Below, in pieces: positions 18,221 to 27,963 of a stretch of 64,000 nucleotides of DNA. The stretch is from contig NZ_CAJGZP010000001.1 of the NCBI RefSeq assembly GCF_904846155.1, positions 2,170,001 through 2,234,000 of the forward strand, given 5' to 3'. A program made the translations under genes and the position numbers. Under the pieces are notes generated by a model, which did not search any database, was not told the DNA's origin, and saw only the letters and a program-made list of their open reading frames with translations. The stretch's first letter is position 1; every line of letters starts with the position of its first letter. The stretch comes from Psychrobacter fulvigenes. GTDB taxonomy: Bacteria; Pseudomonadota; Gammaproteobacteria; Pseudomonadales; Moraxellaceae.

Positions 18221-18330
18221 TCATACCATTTCCAAAAATTAGAGTCGCTAAGCAAACGAGTTTCAGAACTACATTTTAGTAGGCGCAGCGAGTTTGACAC
18301 TGCTTATCGAATTTTGTGAGACTGGTATCA
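18221..18330. repeat. Imperfect palindrome upstream of azlC (about 110 bp)
   Basis: The left end TCATACCATTTCCAAAAATT and the reverse complement of the right end, TGATACCAGTCTCACAAAAT, are related, and TAAGCA occurs inside both arms. It resembles a degenerate MITE-type element distinct from copies A-D. Only one copy is in the window. Confidence 0.4.
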
Positions 18331-18349
18331 GATAATTGTAGGATACTAC

Positions 18350-19063
18350 GTGAATACTTACTCTGAACAACAAAGCGCCACCTACCAATGGGCAGAAGGC
18401 TTCAAAAGGAGCATTCCGGTGGCGATGGGCTATTTACCAGCCGGCATTGCTTTTGGCGTGCTGGCTCAGGTCGCTGGGGTGCCTATCTGGGCGACTATCA
18501 TGCTCAGTGTCGTACTATACGCGGGTGCTGCTCAATACGCCTGCTTACCGATGCTCAGCGCAGGATTGCCAATTGGCAGTATTGCAACCAATATTGCCGC
18601 CATTAACCTACGCCATGTATTTTACGGCGTACCCTTGCTACAGTATTTACCTAATCATAAGCTAGCCAAGACCTATTGTTTATTTGCCCTTACCGATGAG
18701 ACCTTTTCAGTGATGACCAGCTTACCCAATGAAGCTCGTCGCGCACTGATACTACCCATCAGTTTGTTTAATCAAAGCTGGTGGGTGCTGGCCTCTATCA
18801 TTGGCGTAATGATAGGCAGCGCGCTCAATGATCTGGTGCCACATTTGGATTTTGCGCTTGTTTGTCTGTTTGCAATTTTGGCCTATGAGCAATTTCAAAG
18901 TATCAAACGTTACTTCCCGATTGGCATTGCTGTACTTGGCTTGGCAATGGCTTCGCTATTTACCAGTGACTGGTTGTTGTTAGTAGCTATTACCATTTGC
19001 ATGCTCATGATTTTGGCGCGTGGATTTTGGATACAGCGCAAAGAAGCAGGAGAAACCAAATGA
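18350..19063 (+). CDS. azlC: AzlC family branched-chain amino acid exporter, large subunit
   Basis: 237 residues with about five to seven membrane helices. The family signature G-x-x-P-A-G-I-A-F-G appears as MGYLPAGIAFGVLA, and NLRHVFYGVPLL is typical of AzlC. AzlC with AzlD forms a two-part exporter of branched-chain amino acids (BrnFE in Corynebacterium). The start is GTG 18350 with TAGGA about 6 nt upstream. The stop overlaps the azlD start (ATGA), so the two are translationally coupled. Confidence 0.88.
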   Translation: MNTYSEQQSATYQWAEGFKRSIPVAMGYLPAGIAFGVLAQVAGVPIWATIMLSVVLYAGAAQYACLPMLSAGLPIGSIATNIAAINLRHVFYGVPLLQYLPNHKLAKTYCLFALTDETFSVMTSLPNEARRALILPISLFNQSWWVLASIIGVMIGSALNDLVPHLDFALVCLFAILAYEQFQSIKRYFPIGIAVLGLAMASLFTSDWLLLVAITICMLMILARGFWIQRKEAGETK

Positions 19064-19419
19064 CCAGTAGTTATCTCATTGCCGCAACCTTTGCCATGGC
19101 GGGCGTCACCTTCATTACCCGTGCTATTCCAGCTCTGATACCCAAAAAAGTCCTCGACACACCTTGGCTACATCGCCTAAATGAAAGCTTACCGCTATCA
19201 GTAATGGTACTATTAATTTTGACCAGTCTTTCTTATCAAGATTTGTCTGCTAGTACCGGCCTGAGTAGTGCAGAGCTACATCTATTACTGGCACAGATTG
19301 GGGCTTTAATTCTGGTGTTAGCCGTTTACCATCTCAGTCGCCAACTATTAGTAAGCATGGTTGTCGGTATTGCTGCGCTCAACGGCTTGCTGTGGTTATT
19401 TACCCGTCTTTTAACTTGA
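19060..19419 (+). CDS. azlD: AzlD family branched-chain amino acid exporter, small subunit
   Basis: 119 residues and about four helices, with the AzlD features TFITRAIPALIPKK and LPLSVMVLLIL. The ATG at 19060 overlaps the azlC TGA and is preceded by AGGAG; a longer in-frame upstream start inside azlC is not needed. A strong terminator follows at 19514. Confidence 0.87.
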   Translation: MTSSYLIAATFAMAGVTFITRAIPALIPKKVLDTPWLHRLNESLPLSVMVLLILTSLSYQDLSASTGLSSAELHLLLAQIGALILVLAVYHLSRQLLVSMVVGIAALNGLLWLFTRLLT

Positions 19420-19513
19420 GGAATCGGTTGGTTTAATCTGTTTTGATAACCGCACTTTTAATCACGCTTTTAAGCGGCCTTTAAATGACTTTCAAATGAC
19501 TTTCAAATGATAA

Positions 19514-19548
19514 AAAAGGGGCTGAATTCTATGAATTCAGCCCCTTTT
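19514..19548. terminator. Bidirectional terminator between azlD and purF
   Basis: AAAAGGGGCTGAATTC and GAATTCAGCCCCTTTT pair around a 3-nt loop. It serves both convergent genes. Just before it is a short tandem repeat of CAAATGACTTT. Confidence 0.88.
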
Positions 19549-19569
19549 ATTAACTGCTATTTAAAGTGA

Positions 19570-21093
19570 TTACTGCTCTTCCACACCCATCATATCGACA
19601 GAAGTATCAGCGACGACTTGTACGCCTTTAGCACTATCATTACGCTGCTCTTGAAGATGCTCAAGATAGGCTTCATTGATTTGACCAGTGATATAACAAC
19701 CATTGAACACTGCACAATCAAAGCCTTCAACGCGGCTATGTTTGGTATCTTTTACCGCATCAATTAGGTCGTCTAAATCTTGAAAAATCAGACGATCAGC
19801 ACCGATAATCTGACGCACCTCTTCGACACTATGGCCTGAGGCGATAAGCTCACTACGTACGGGCATATCAATGCCGTAGACGTTAGGATATTTTACAGGT
19901 GGCGCAGCACTGGCAAAAAACACCTTTTTGGCACCCGCATCGCGTGCCATTTGGATAATCTCATGACAGGTAGTCCCGCGCACGATAGAGTCATCTACGA
20001 GCAAGACATTTTTGCCTTTAAACTCTAAAGGCACTGCACTCAGCTTTTGACGGACGGACTTTTTGCGTTGCTGCTGACCTGGCATAATAAACGTACGACC
20101 GATATAACGGTTTTTCATAAATCCTTCACGGTACTTGATATTCATCTTCAGAGCCAACTCCATCGCTGAGGTGCGGGAGGTATCTGGAATCGGAATCACA
20201 ACGTCGATATCATGATCTTCGCCCCACTCATTAAGGATTTTTTGCCCCAACTTCTCACCCATACGCAGGCGTGATTTGTAAACAGAGATATTATCCATAA
20301 TCGAATCTGGGCGCGCAAAATATACATACTCAAAAATACAAGGTGTATATTCTTTTTGCTCTACGCACTGATGTGTATGGAGCTTATGGTTTAAGTCGAT
20401 AAAGATGGCTTCACCAGGTTTGACATCACGAATGATGGTAAAACCACAACCCGTTAAAGCCACTGATTCAGAAGCGACCATGTATTCGGTGCCGCCATTA
20501 GCAGCCAGACGCTCACCAAACACCAATGGACGAATACCATTTGGATCACGAAACGCCAAGAGGCCTTGGCCAGTAATCATCGCTACCACGCCATAAGCGC
20601 CTTCACAGCGACCATAAACGGCTTTTACTGCCTCAAAGATATCGTCTGGTTTTGGATACTTCTTACCAATATTTTGCATCTCATGTGCCAATACGTTTAG
20701 TAGCACTTCAGAGTCGGAGTCGGTATTTAGATGCCGACGATCTTCTTGATACAAAGACTTAGCCAAGCTCTCAGCGTTGGTCAAATTCCCATTATGTGCC
20801 AAAGTAATGCCATAAGGAGAGTTGACATAAAATGGCTGAGCTTCTGCACTGCTTGAGGTGCCTGCAGTGGGATAACGCACGTGACCGATACCAAACTTAC
20901 CAACCAGTTTGAGCATGTGACGAGTCATGAATACGTCGCGTACCATGCCGTTTTCTTTGCGCAAATAAAAGCGACCATCTTGCAAAGTCACAATACCCGC
21001 AGCATCTTGACCACGGTGCTGCAACATAGTTAAGGCATCATAAAGAATTTGGTTAACTGGCTCATGAGCTGCAACCCCAACGACTCCACACAT
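19570..21093 (-). CDS. purF: Amidophosphoribosyltransferase
   Basis: 507 residues. It catalyses the first step of purine synthesis, PRPP plus glutamine to 5-phosphoribosylamine. Cys2 (MCGVVGVA) is the Ntn glutaminase nucleophile, and the N-terminal class II amidotransferase domain covers about 2-235. The C-terminal domain carries the PRPP loop [13 protein letters not shown] (about 365-377). Length and order match E. coli PurF. cvpA lies upstream in the same orientation as in other bacteria, but a palindromic repeat sits in the gap. Confidence 0.95.
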   Translation of the reverse strand: MCGVVGVAAHEPVNQILYDALTMLQHRGQDAAGIVTLQDGRFYLRKENGMVRDVFMTRHMLKLVGKFGIGHVRYPTAGTSSSAEAQPFYVNSPYGITLAHNGNLTNAESLAKSLYQEDRRHLNTDSDSEVLLNVLAHEMQNIGKKYPKPDDIFEAVKAVYGRCEGAYGVVAMITGQGLLAFRDPNGIRPLVFGERLAANGGTEYMVASESVALTGCGFTIIRDVKPGEAIFIDLNHKLHTHQCVEQKEYTPCIFEYVYFARPDSIMDNISVYKSRLRMGEKLGQKILNEWGEDHDIDVVIPIPDTSRTSAMELALKMNIKYREGFMKNRYIGRTFIMPGQQQRKKSVRQKLSAVPLEFKGKNVLLVDDSIVRGTTCHEIIQMARDAGAKKVFFASAAPPVKYPNVYGIDMPVRSELIASGHSVEEVRQIIGADRLIFQDLDDLIDAVKDTKHSRVEGFDCAVFNGCYITGQINEAYLEHLQEQRNDSAKGVQVVADTSVDMMGVEEQ

Positions 21094-21275
21094 AATTATG
21101 TCCTATTTCGTACTACACATTGATGACGCAATAACGGTACGCTTGATGGCAGTACTAACTACCAGCGAACCGACAATCTCATGATGTTTATTTACTAAGA
21201 GTGATTTCAATGAATCTTGTTTCATGCGATTAGGTTTTAATATTCCTAATGATCAAATGATATAAGCGTTCAGAT

Positions 21276-21411
21276 ATAATAGAATCAATTTAAAAGTGTT
21301 ACAGCGCTACTGGGGTGAATTTTTCGCAGCCTCTGGGAACGCAGTAAGCAAGCAAAATTTATACCAGTAGCGCTTTTGAACTTATGACAGTTTTGTTTCA
21401 ACTGACTATAG
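21276..21411. repeat. Palindromic intergenic repeat, copy A (about 136 bp), inside cvpA-purF
   Basis: The core CAGCGCTACTGGGGTGAATT and the reverse complement of CAAAATTTATACCAGTAGCG form long arms around CGCAGCCTCTGGGAACGC. Outer ends are TATAATAGAATCAA and the complement of TTTCAACTGACTATAG. Copies B (30901) and C (43785) share this design. Confidence 0.7.
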
Positions 21412-21487
21412 TTTAACGATAAAAGATGAGTTGTATATTATAAACAATAAAACGAATAATTGATTGCAATTTATGACTGATTGCCAT

Positions 21488-21985
21488 TTATGATTGATTG
21501 ACCTGTTCACAAGCAACGCCTAGAGCAGCTGACACCATCAATTTAGCCATCGGTGCATAGAGTAGCAGCTCAGGCGCTAAGACAGAAGTCTCCCACTGAG
21601 GCATTTGCACTAGCAGTGGCGCACTCACACTGAGTACTACTAAAACGACAAGGACATTTTTGGCAGCGCCTAACACGCCACCCGCCATTTTATCTAACAT
21701 CCCTAAGCGCAAGGTCTTCAGTACGCCTGAGAATACAAACGCCACTAGGTGCATGATGGCTAATATGATGATAACCACCAATAAAAATGCCATTGCCATC
21801 TGCAACACTGGGCTTTGTACCAATCCTGAAAACTGCGGAGAAACCACCCCTGCCAAGCGTGTGGCAGCAATCAGAGCAATAAACCATCCTGCTAATCCCA
21901 CCGCTGTCTTGATGAGACCTACTTGAAAGCCGCGCCACAAGCCAATAAGAACAACTATGGCAATCACAATATCCAGACCACTCAT
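21488..21985 (-). CDS. cvpA: CvpA family membrane protein
   Basis: 165 residues, four membrane helices, beginning MSGLDIVIAIVVLIGLWRGF, the CvpA opening. In E. coli cvpA precedes purF and is needed for colicin V production; more generally it affects envelope traits. GGGACAG precedes the ATG. The 394-bp spacer to purF holds repeat A, so purF may be partly uncoupled from cvpA. Confidence 0.87.
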   Translation of the reverse strand: MSGLDIVIAIVVLIGLWRGFQVGLIKTAVGLAGWFIALIAATRLAGVVSPQFSGLVQSPVLQMAMAFLLVVIIILAIMHLVAFVFSGVLKTLRLGMLDKMAGGVLGAAKNVLVVLVVLSVSAPLLVQMPQWETSVLAPELLLYAPMAKLMVSAALGVACEQVNQS

Positions 21986-22050
21986 ATTACTGTCCCATTA
22001 TTCTATTTAGCTCTATTTGCACTTGGCTTTAATTGATTGATGGCTATAGA

Positions 22051-23085
22051 TTAGCTTTCATGAGCATCGTAGTAACCACCAATGGCTTGTACGCACGATT
22101 GTACAAGTCCTGGGCCTTTATAGATAAGCCCTGTATATAGCTGCACCATATCAGCACCTGCTTTAATTTTTCTAACGGCCTTTTCACCGCTATCAATACC
22201 GCCAACCCCAATGAGCGCCACTTTATCATCTAACTGATCTGAGAATTGTTGCAAAATCTGAGTACTAATATGACTGACAGGACGACCAGACAAGCCGCCT
22301 GCTTGCTCACCATCTGACAAGTCCTCAACCCCTACTCGGCTCAAGGTGGTATTGGTGGCAATAAGACCATCGATCTCAAAGTCCAATAGTTGCTGTGAGA
22401 TATAGTCGACTTGTAGCGGCTCTAGATCAGGGGCAACTTTTAATACTAATGGCACATAAAAACCATACTCTGTCGCCAGCTGGCTATGGCGGTTTTTTAT
22501 CACATCTAATAGCTGGGTTAAGGCCTCACCACTTTGCAGGTCACGCAGGTTTTCAGTATTGGGTGATGAGATGTTAATCGTGATATATGAGGCGTGCGGA
22601 TAGACACGCTCTAAACAATAAAGGTAATCGTCTGCGGCTTGCTCTACAGGCGTGCTGGCGTTTTTACCGATATTAATGCCGATATTGCCTTTGTATTTAC
22701 AGCGCTTCACATTATCAATCAGATAGTCTACGCCCTGATTATTAAAGCCCATACGATTGATAATCGCATCTGCTTGTTTCAGTCTAAACAGACGCGGCTT
22801 CTCATTACCGACTTGCGGTTTTGGTGTCACGGTACCAACTTCGATAAACCCAAATCCTAGTTCAGCAAGCGCATCAATATAGTCGCCATTTTTGTCCAAT
22901 CCAGCCGCCAATCCAACAGGGTTGGAAAACTGCAAACCCATACAGTCTGTTGGCTGCATAGGTTGACCATAAGCCAGACCTAAAGCACGTGCCTTATGGG
23001 CTTTATCTAACAAAGACAGGGTCATTTCATGAGCGTGCTCAGGGTCCATCTTAAAAAAAAACGGGCGTAATAAGGCGTAGGACAT
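22051..23085 (-). CDS. pyrD: Dihydroorotate dehydrogenase (quinone), class 2
   Basis: 344 residues. It oxidises dihydroorotate to orotate in pyrimidine synthesis and feeds quinone at the inner membrane. The N-terminal amphipathic part ([20 protein letters not shown]) is the class 2 membrane-tunnel region. FMN-barrel signatures are [30 protein letters not shown], the active-site stretch [16 protein letters not shown] and LIGVGGI. Length is the family norm. Confidence 0.95.
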   Translation of the reverse strand: MSYALLRPFFFKMDPEHAHEMTLSLLDKAHKARALGLAYGQPMQPTDCMGLQFSNPVGLAAGLDKNGDYIDALAELGFGFIEVGTVTPKPQVGNEKPRLFRLKQADAIINRMGFNNQGVDYLIDNVKRCKYKGNIGINIGKNASTPVEQAADDYLYCLERVYPHASYITINISSPNTENLRDLQSGEALTQLLDVIKNRHSQLATEYGFYVPLVLKVAPDLEPLQVDYISQQLLDFEIDGLIATNTTLSRVGVEDLSDGEQAGGLSGRPVSHISTQILQQFSDQLDDKVALIGVGGIDSGEKAVRKIKAGADMVQLYTGLIYKGPGLVQSCVQAIGGYYDAHES

Positions 23086-23257
23086 AATGACAATAAACCC
23101 TGCTTAAATAAAATAATGAATGAGAGAGTTTCAATAAAAAAACCAATGAAACGGTGACCACAATAGAGCGCTGCGATTATATCAGCTTAACAGAAATAAG
23201 ACCAAAGTTTCATACGTAACAAGCTTAACAAGCGCTTAATATCAAAGTATAGAGCGC

Positions 23258-23779
23258 TTAAGGTACAGGGCGATTGTCAGTAAGCGCAATCCAGCCGCGT
23301 ACAATACGGTACAGGTGCCAGATAAAAGTGAACGCTATAATCATGATACCAAGACCCGTTAGCACAATAGAACCTATTGCTAAGTTACCGCTATCTGCCA
23401 TGACACTCACGCCCAGTCCTCCTAGTGCAAATAATATCAGCATAGATCCTATGACAAAAAACACAATGCTGTACCAAAAGGTCTTAATCTGCCAGTCAAA
23501 ATGTGTCGCCAACCAAGTACCATCAGCCTCACGGCGTTTGGCATAATTCATAAAGATAGGCAAAATCCATAAGATACCTGCTGTGAAATAACTGACGACA
23601 TAGAGCAAATAAGTGACGTGGTTATATGTCACTAGGGAGCGTTGCTCTTGCTGCGTCAATGACGGCCCTCGCCTTTGGCGCATAAGCTCATGGGTTGACT
23701 GGGTGCCGACAACAGGCTCGGTCGTTGAGGTCTGATAATCTAAACGCTCATCAGAATTAGAGTCAGGAGATTGGTTCAT
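23258..23779 (-). CDS. DUF4870-like membrane protein
   Basis: 173 residues. A hydrophilic N-terminal 45 residues precedes three to four membrane helices (LLYVVSYFTAGILWILPIF, FWYSIVFFVIGSMLILFAL, IVLTGLGIMIIAFTFIWHLY). The motif pattern, with a charged loop KRREADGTWLATHFDWQIKTF between the first helices and RIVRGWIAL near the end, is like DUF4870/Tic20-type proteins. Function is unknown. Confidence 0.65.
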   Translation of the reverse strand: MNQSPDSNSDERLDYQTSTTEPVVGTQSTHELMRQRRGPSLTQQEQRSLVTYNHVTYLLYVVSYFTAGILWILPIFMNYAKRREADGTWLATHFDWQIKTFWYSIVFFVIGSMLILFALGGLGVSVMADSGNLAIGSIVLTGLGIMIIAFTFIWHLYRIVRGWIALTDNRPVP

Positions 23780-23892
23780 AATAGATATCCATAACTGGCA
23801 TTAGCCACTAAGCATTGTATTGTGGCAAAGCGTACAGTTTTCAAGACAGGTAGTACAACAGCTATTATTTACAAGCCAGTATGTAGCAACGA

Positions 23893-24414
23893 TTAAAGAG
23901 CGACCGTGGCTTGTACTTGGATTTGTCTGGTGGCTGAGTCTTGCTGCATCGATAGCTGAGTGAACTGCCACCCTTGCTGTTCAAGCTTACCAAGCGCAGC
24001 GCTGACGACTGCTTGGCTAGGATGACTGAAGCTGAACTGTACCCCTCCTTCATTAGCAGCAATGACTTGCGCACTATCGATACCTGAGTTTTGTAAGATG
24101 GTGTTTATGCGGCTAGCAGGTGGCATCGCATTAGCGCCATCCTGTGCATCATTTACACTTAGTGCACTTGGGTCAATATTGTCTGCTTGCGCACGCAACC
24201 AAAAATAATCAGCAACTTGCTCCTGATAGTTTGACTTACTGTCTTTTGCCGCCTGATGCACACTGTAGCCACCATAACCACCGACGAACACCAATAAAAA
24301 TACCAGCAATATGCTCAGTGCCATTTGATCACGTGATGATAGAGCTTGCCAACGCGACCATAACGCATTGGTGAGTGGCTCAGTACGCTTGGCTTGGCGC
24401 TGTAGTAAACTCAT
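23893..24414 (-). CDS. gspM: Type II secretion system protein GspM
   Basis: 173 residues with a cytoplasmic start containing WQALSSRDQMALSI, one membrane helix (about 32-50) and a small periplasmic ferredoxin-like domain. This layout and the SxRDQ opening fit GspM, which pairs with GspL in the inner-membrane platform. It lies 92 nt after gspL in the same direction. No other gsp gene is in the window, consistent with the scattered secretion loci known in Moraxellaceae. Confidence 0.82.
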   Translation of the reverse strand: MSLLQRQAKRTEPLTNALWSRWQALSSRDQMALSILLVFLLVFVGGYGGYSVHQAAKDSKSNYQEQVADYFWLRAQADNIDPSALSVNDAQDGANAMPPASRINTILQNSGIDSAQVIAANEGGVQFSFSHPSQAVVSAALGKLEQQGWQFTQLSMQQDSATRQIQVQATVAL

Positions 24415-24506
24415 TACCTGTTTGACCTTAATGAATGGAGTATAGTTTTACGTATTTATAGATAACTAGCCAACTGCTATATTTTATGTTGACTCAAGCT
24501 GCAGTA

Positions 24507-25823
24507 TCAAGACGCTGCAAGGCCATTACTCGTAGCGCTGTCATCGGTGACATTCACTGTGACTTGACCGCTAAACTGACCTTGCTCATTGCTGTCGACA
24601 CGTTCTAAGGTGGCTGCTACCCCTTGCGCCGTCAACGTACTGGTAAACTGATCAAGGCTGTTACGATCTGGCGCTATTAATGTAAAGCTCAGCAACCGTG
24701 GCTCCATAACCAACGCCTGCGCATGCAAAGAGGACTGTTTAATAAGGGGTGATATCCGCGCCAGCACTGCTATATGTGACGCCGACGCTGCATCGCCGCT
24801 TTGTAGCTTGGGCTGCATTTGCACTTGTAGCTTGGTGCGGCTAGTATTTAGCACCTCATTAGGAAACCAAGCTTGATACTGCGCTGCAACGGCTGTCTGT
24901 GTCGCATCAGCAGCGGCATTATAACGATAGACTTGTAAACCATCCGCGGCAATCTGCAATAGCAGTGCCGACAAAGCGACCATCATGGCCACACGTAGAT
25001 AAGGGGATAGTTGTGAGTCCGAGGTTTTAACAAAGAAATTTAATGCGTGGCGTTCAGGGTTTTCTACAGGTATGGGAGTGGTAGGCAATGTAGTGAAAAC
25101 AATCTGTTGCTCAGCCAATAGTGCAGCGGTCTCTGTGACGATTTGCGATTGTGCCGCCATATTTGCGATTGGTTTTTGCAAATCAATATTGCTGTCAACT
25201 GAATCATCAAGTTCATACCCTGCAAAAGCGCTAACTGCAACCGCCTCAGACGACTCAATGGGTGGGAGCGCACAGACCTCACTTAAATGTGGCAAGCGCT
25301 CAAGAATTAAAGGCAAATAGCTGATTGCCATGCCTTGCTGCTGCGACTGTCGTAATAAGGCAGTGTGTTGATCTTGATACAAAACTACTTGCTGCCCTGC
25401 TCCTTCTTCAGGAATGGGCAGTAGTAAAAAGTCAGGCAGTAGCGCACTGATACTCATACCGACCAGCGCAGCACTTTGCTGCCAAGTTTCAATGTCACTT
25501 TGAGCCAGTGCATATAGATGCTGTGTATGAGCATGGCTAAGCTGCCGCACCGCCAGCTGCTCAACTGCTGTCAGTGAGGTTTCTTCGAAGAGATATTGCT
25601 TGCCAGTATTGCCCAACTGCTTGAGCTGAGCCGTACTAAGCTCAGTATCTACATGCAATAGATGACTGGTAGGAAAATAAAGACAGAGTGATTTATGGCT
25701 GTTTTTACCTTTATTATAAGTATCGTCAAGCTGCTGCCAACCACTAACAGGTTGCCACTTTTGTGTTTCAGCATGCCAAACTGCCAGCGGGCTATGCTGC
25801 GCTCTTAACCAAACATGTAACAC
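24507..25823 (-). CDS. gspL: Type II secretion system protein GspL
   Basis: 438 residues. The N-terminal cytoplasmic part (about 1-240) is an actin-like domain of GspL type (LYFPTSHLLHVDTELS, RQLSHAHTQHLYALAQSD, GMSISALLPDFLLLPIPEE); one membrane helix is near 280-300 and a periplasmic ferredoxin-like domain ends it. GspL recruits the ATPase GspE to the membrane. The start is not ATG: GTG 25823 or TTG 25826 share AAGGA at good spacing, and I prefer GTG. Confidence 0.82.
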   Translation of the reverse strand: MLHVWLRAQHSPLAVWHAETQKWQPVSGWQQLDDTYNKGKNSHKSLCLYFPTSHLLHVDTELSTAQLKQLGNTGKQYLFEETSLTAVEQLAVRQLSHAHTQHLYALAQSDIETWQQSAALVGMSISALLPDFLLLPIPEEGAGQQVVLYQDQHTALLRQSQQQGMAISYLPLILERLPHLSEVCALPPIESSEAVAVSAFAGYELDDSVDSNIDLQKPIANMAAQSQIVTETAALLAEQQIVFTTLPTTPIPVENPERHALNFFVKTSDSQLSPYLRVAMMVALSALLLQIAADGLQVYRYNAAADATQTAVAAQYQAWFPNEVLNTSRTKLQVQMQPKLQSGDAASASHIAVLARISPLIKQSSLHAQALVMEPRLLSFTLIAPDRNSLDQFTSTLTAQGVAATLERVDSNEQGQFSGQVTVNVTDDSATSNGLAAS

Positions 25824-25965
25824 CAAACGTGTCCTTACTTAACTTATGAAGCCAATGATTAAACGGCTAAGGCCTTACTTTATATTTAAAGTCTCGCACT
25901 TAAAGTGTCTTATTAAAAAACTCTGGCTGCTCAAACAACTGCTTAAATCAATTCAACCAATAGCA

Positions 25966-26424
25966 TCAATACGGCTGCTGCGGCACAAAGCGATCGATTT
26001 CAGTGGCCATGCCAGGCATCACAAATTCCATCTCAAACACCCGCGCCTCAGCCAAGGCAAATGATTCAGGGCTGTCACCCGTCAGCAAACTGGCAAGATA
26101 GGCAATGATAGACATATGACAAACCACCACCAAGCACTCTGCTTCGACATGACCAAGTTCAAGCAATGCCGTACGCGCATCGTCAGACGGCGTGATATTG
26201 TCCTGCACAGTGACTGGTACTACAGGCGCGCGCGACTGCAGCTCAGCTAGCGTTTGCTGAGCTCTATCGTAAGGACTGACCACGAAGTGATCTGGCGTAT
26301 AACGTTCAACAATATACTCTGCCGTTTGCGTGGCTTGCTGCTGTCCATAATCCGTTAATTGGCGCGTGCTGTCTGAACGACTCATGTCTTCGGCTTGTCC
26401 ATGACGCATCAATATTATCTTCAT
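25966..26424 (-). CDS. sixA: Phosphohistidine phosphatase SixA
   Basis: 152 residues with the histidine phosphatase RHG motif at the start (IILMRHGQAED) and a second histidine in VVCHMSIIAYL. SixA removes phosphate from histidine, acting in E. coli on the phosphotransfer domain of ArcB or the nitrogen PTS. It lies 21 nt downstream of gpsA, so the two are probably cotranscribed. Confidence 0.88.
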   Translation of the reverse strand: MKIILMRHGQAEDMSRSDSTRQLTDYGQQQATQTAEYIVERYTPDHFVVSPYDRAQQTLAELQSRAPVVPVTVQDNITPSDDARTALLELGHVEAECLVVVCHMSIIAYLASLLTGDSPESFALAEARVFEMEFVMPGMATEIDRFVPQQPY

Positions 26425-26445
26425 AATCTTCCTTGATTTAAGCTG

Positions 26446-27819
26446 TTATTCTTTGCCTTTGGCTACGTTGTCATCTTCTGGATTAGCAGTTGACGCCTGC
26501 ATTTGCGCAGTCAGTGCAGCGTTACTATGATCATGTGGCATCACAAACTCCACATCACTACGGAAACCTGCCTCCATCAAATGTAGGGCAACGCCTAATG
26601 CTGCTTTGTCTTCATAAATAACGGCATATAAAGCGTGGGTGATAGGCATATAGATGCCTTCTTTGGTAGCCTTTTCGTGCACCTGCTGAATGGTATTGAC
26701 ACCTTCGGCTGTCTGTCCAAGTTTTTTGACGGCAGCATCGATGGTCATGCCACGGCCAAGCATGTTCCCAATGCGGTAGTTACGACTAAGCTCTGAGCTA
26801 CAAGTAGCGTATAGATCACCAACCCCAGATAAGCCCAAGAACGTGAGCGGATTGGCGCCAGTCTCAACCCCAAATCGGCTCATCTCAGCCAAAGCACGTG
26901 TCAATAGCATGGCTTTGGTGTTTTCGCCCACATCATATGCTGCAGCCATACCCATCGCAATCGCATAAATATTTTTCAGCGCACCGCCAAGCTCCACACC
27001 TTTTACATCATCACTGGCAAACACACGAAAAAAAGCACTATGTAGAGCTGCTTGTACCGCATGACGTAATGGTTCTGAGTCACTCGCAATGACCGTCGCT
27101 GACGGCATGTTTTTCATAATCTCGATTGCAAGGTTCGGTCCTGACATGACACCAAAGTTCACTTCTGGTAACTCATCTTTAATGATGTCACTCATCAAGG
27201 CAAAGGTATCTTTTTCCATCCCTTTGGTCAGAGAAACAATCGACTGACCCGTAATAAAGGGTGCAATATTTCTCAGAGTTTCACGAAAGGCCAGGCTCGG
27301 TACAGCAAGAAAAATAATGTCTTTATCTTTAACCGTCGCTTGTAGGTCATGACTATACTTAAGGCGATCATCAAGCTTGTAGCCTGGCAGATACTTTTTA
27401 TTAGTTTGAGTCTTTGCCATGGCTTTAACGGTACGCTTATTGCGTACCCAAAGCGTGGCATCACACCCATTACGAGCGGCTAAGTTTGCCATCGCGGTAC
27501 CGAAGCTGCCACCACCTAAAAAAGCCAGACGCAGCTTGGTTGGATTATCACGTATTTGCTGCATGTTTTTTTCGACATCTGCTTCAACGACACTAGGATC
27601 TAACTTTCTACGTCCGAGACCTGACTTGGTAGCGCGATCAATAATACCCGCCAACAGTCCACTGGGCTTTTCCGCATTGTCTGTATCTGACTTGCTATCT
27701 GTTTCAACATCCACTTGCTCCGCAGGCTTTTTATTAAGCGACTTTTTATCCAGAGACTCTTTATTAGTAGGGTGATCAGTAGTGTCATTAGCAGTGTTGT
27801 CTGTATTAGCACTTGTCAT
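26446..27819 (-). CDS. gpsA: Glycerol-3-phosphate dehydrogenase [NAD(P)+] with a long N-terminal extension
   Basis: 457 residues, about 110 more than usual. The catalytic protein starts near residue 96 (LRLAFLGGGSFGTAMANLAARNG, the dinucleotide loop at 102-107) and contains SLTKGME, the GPN signature FGVMSGPNLAIEI, the catalytic lysine in GGALKNIYAIAMG and LSGVGDLYATCSS. It makes sn-glycerol-3-phosphate for phospholipids. The first 95 residues are Asn/Asp/Lys/Ser-rich and likely disordered, then partly helical (LLAGIIDRATKSGLG). A later start would remove the tail, but no better start is evident. There is also a 25-residue hydrophilic C-terminal tail. Confidence 0.92.
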   Translation of the reverse strand: MTSANTDNTANDTTDHPTNKESLDKKSLNKKPAEQVDVETDSKSDTDNAEKPSGLLAGIIDRATKSGLGRRKLDPSVVEADVEKNMQQIRDNPTKLRLAFLGGGSFGTAMANLAARNGCDATLWVRNKRTVKAMAKTQTNKKYLPGYKLDDRLKYSHDLQATVKDKDIIFLAVPSLAFRETLRNIAPFITGQSIVSLTKGMEKDTFALMSDIIKDELPEVNFGVMSGPNLAIEIMKNMPSATVIASDSEPLRHAVQAALHSAFFRVFASDDVKGVELGGALKNIYAIAMGMAAAYDVGENTKAMLLTRALAEMSRFGVETGANPLTFLGLSGVGDLYATCSSELSRNYRIGNMLGRGMTIDAAVKKLGQTAEGVNTIQQVHEKATKEGIYMPITHALYAVIYEDKAALGVALHLMEAGFRSDVEFVMPHDHSNAALTAQMQASTANPEDDNVAKGKE

Positions 27820-27963
27820 ATCTAGGTATCCGTGTCGTTCGGCTTATTTTATTCATGCAGCTTATACTGTCTACATAAAAAGGTATAGCATTATGTGGCG
27901 CCCTAAGCTTAATTTGTTACTGCTTTGGTCACTTGTGACGGCTTTGATTAGCTAGCGTTATTT

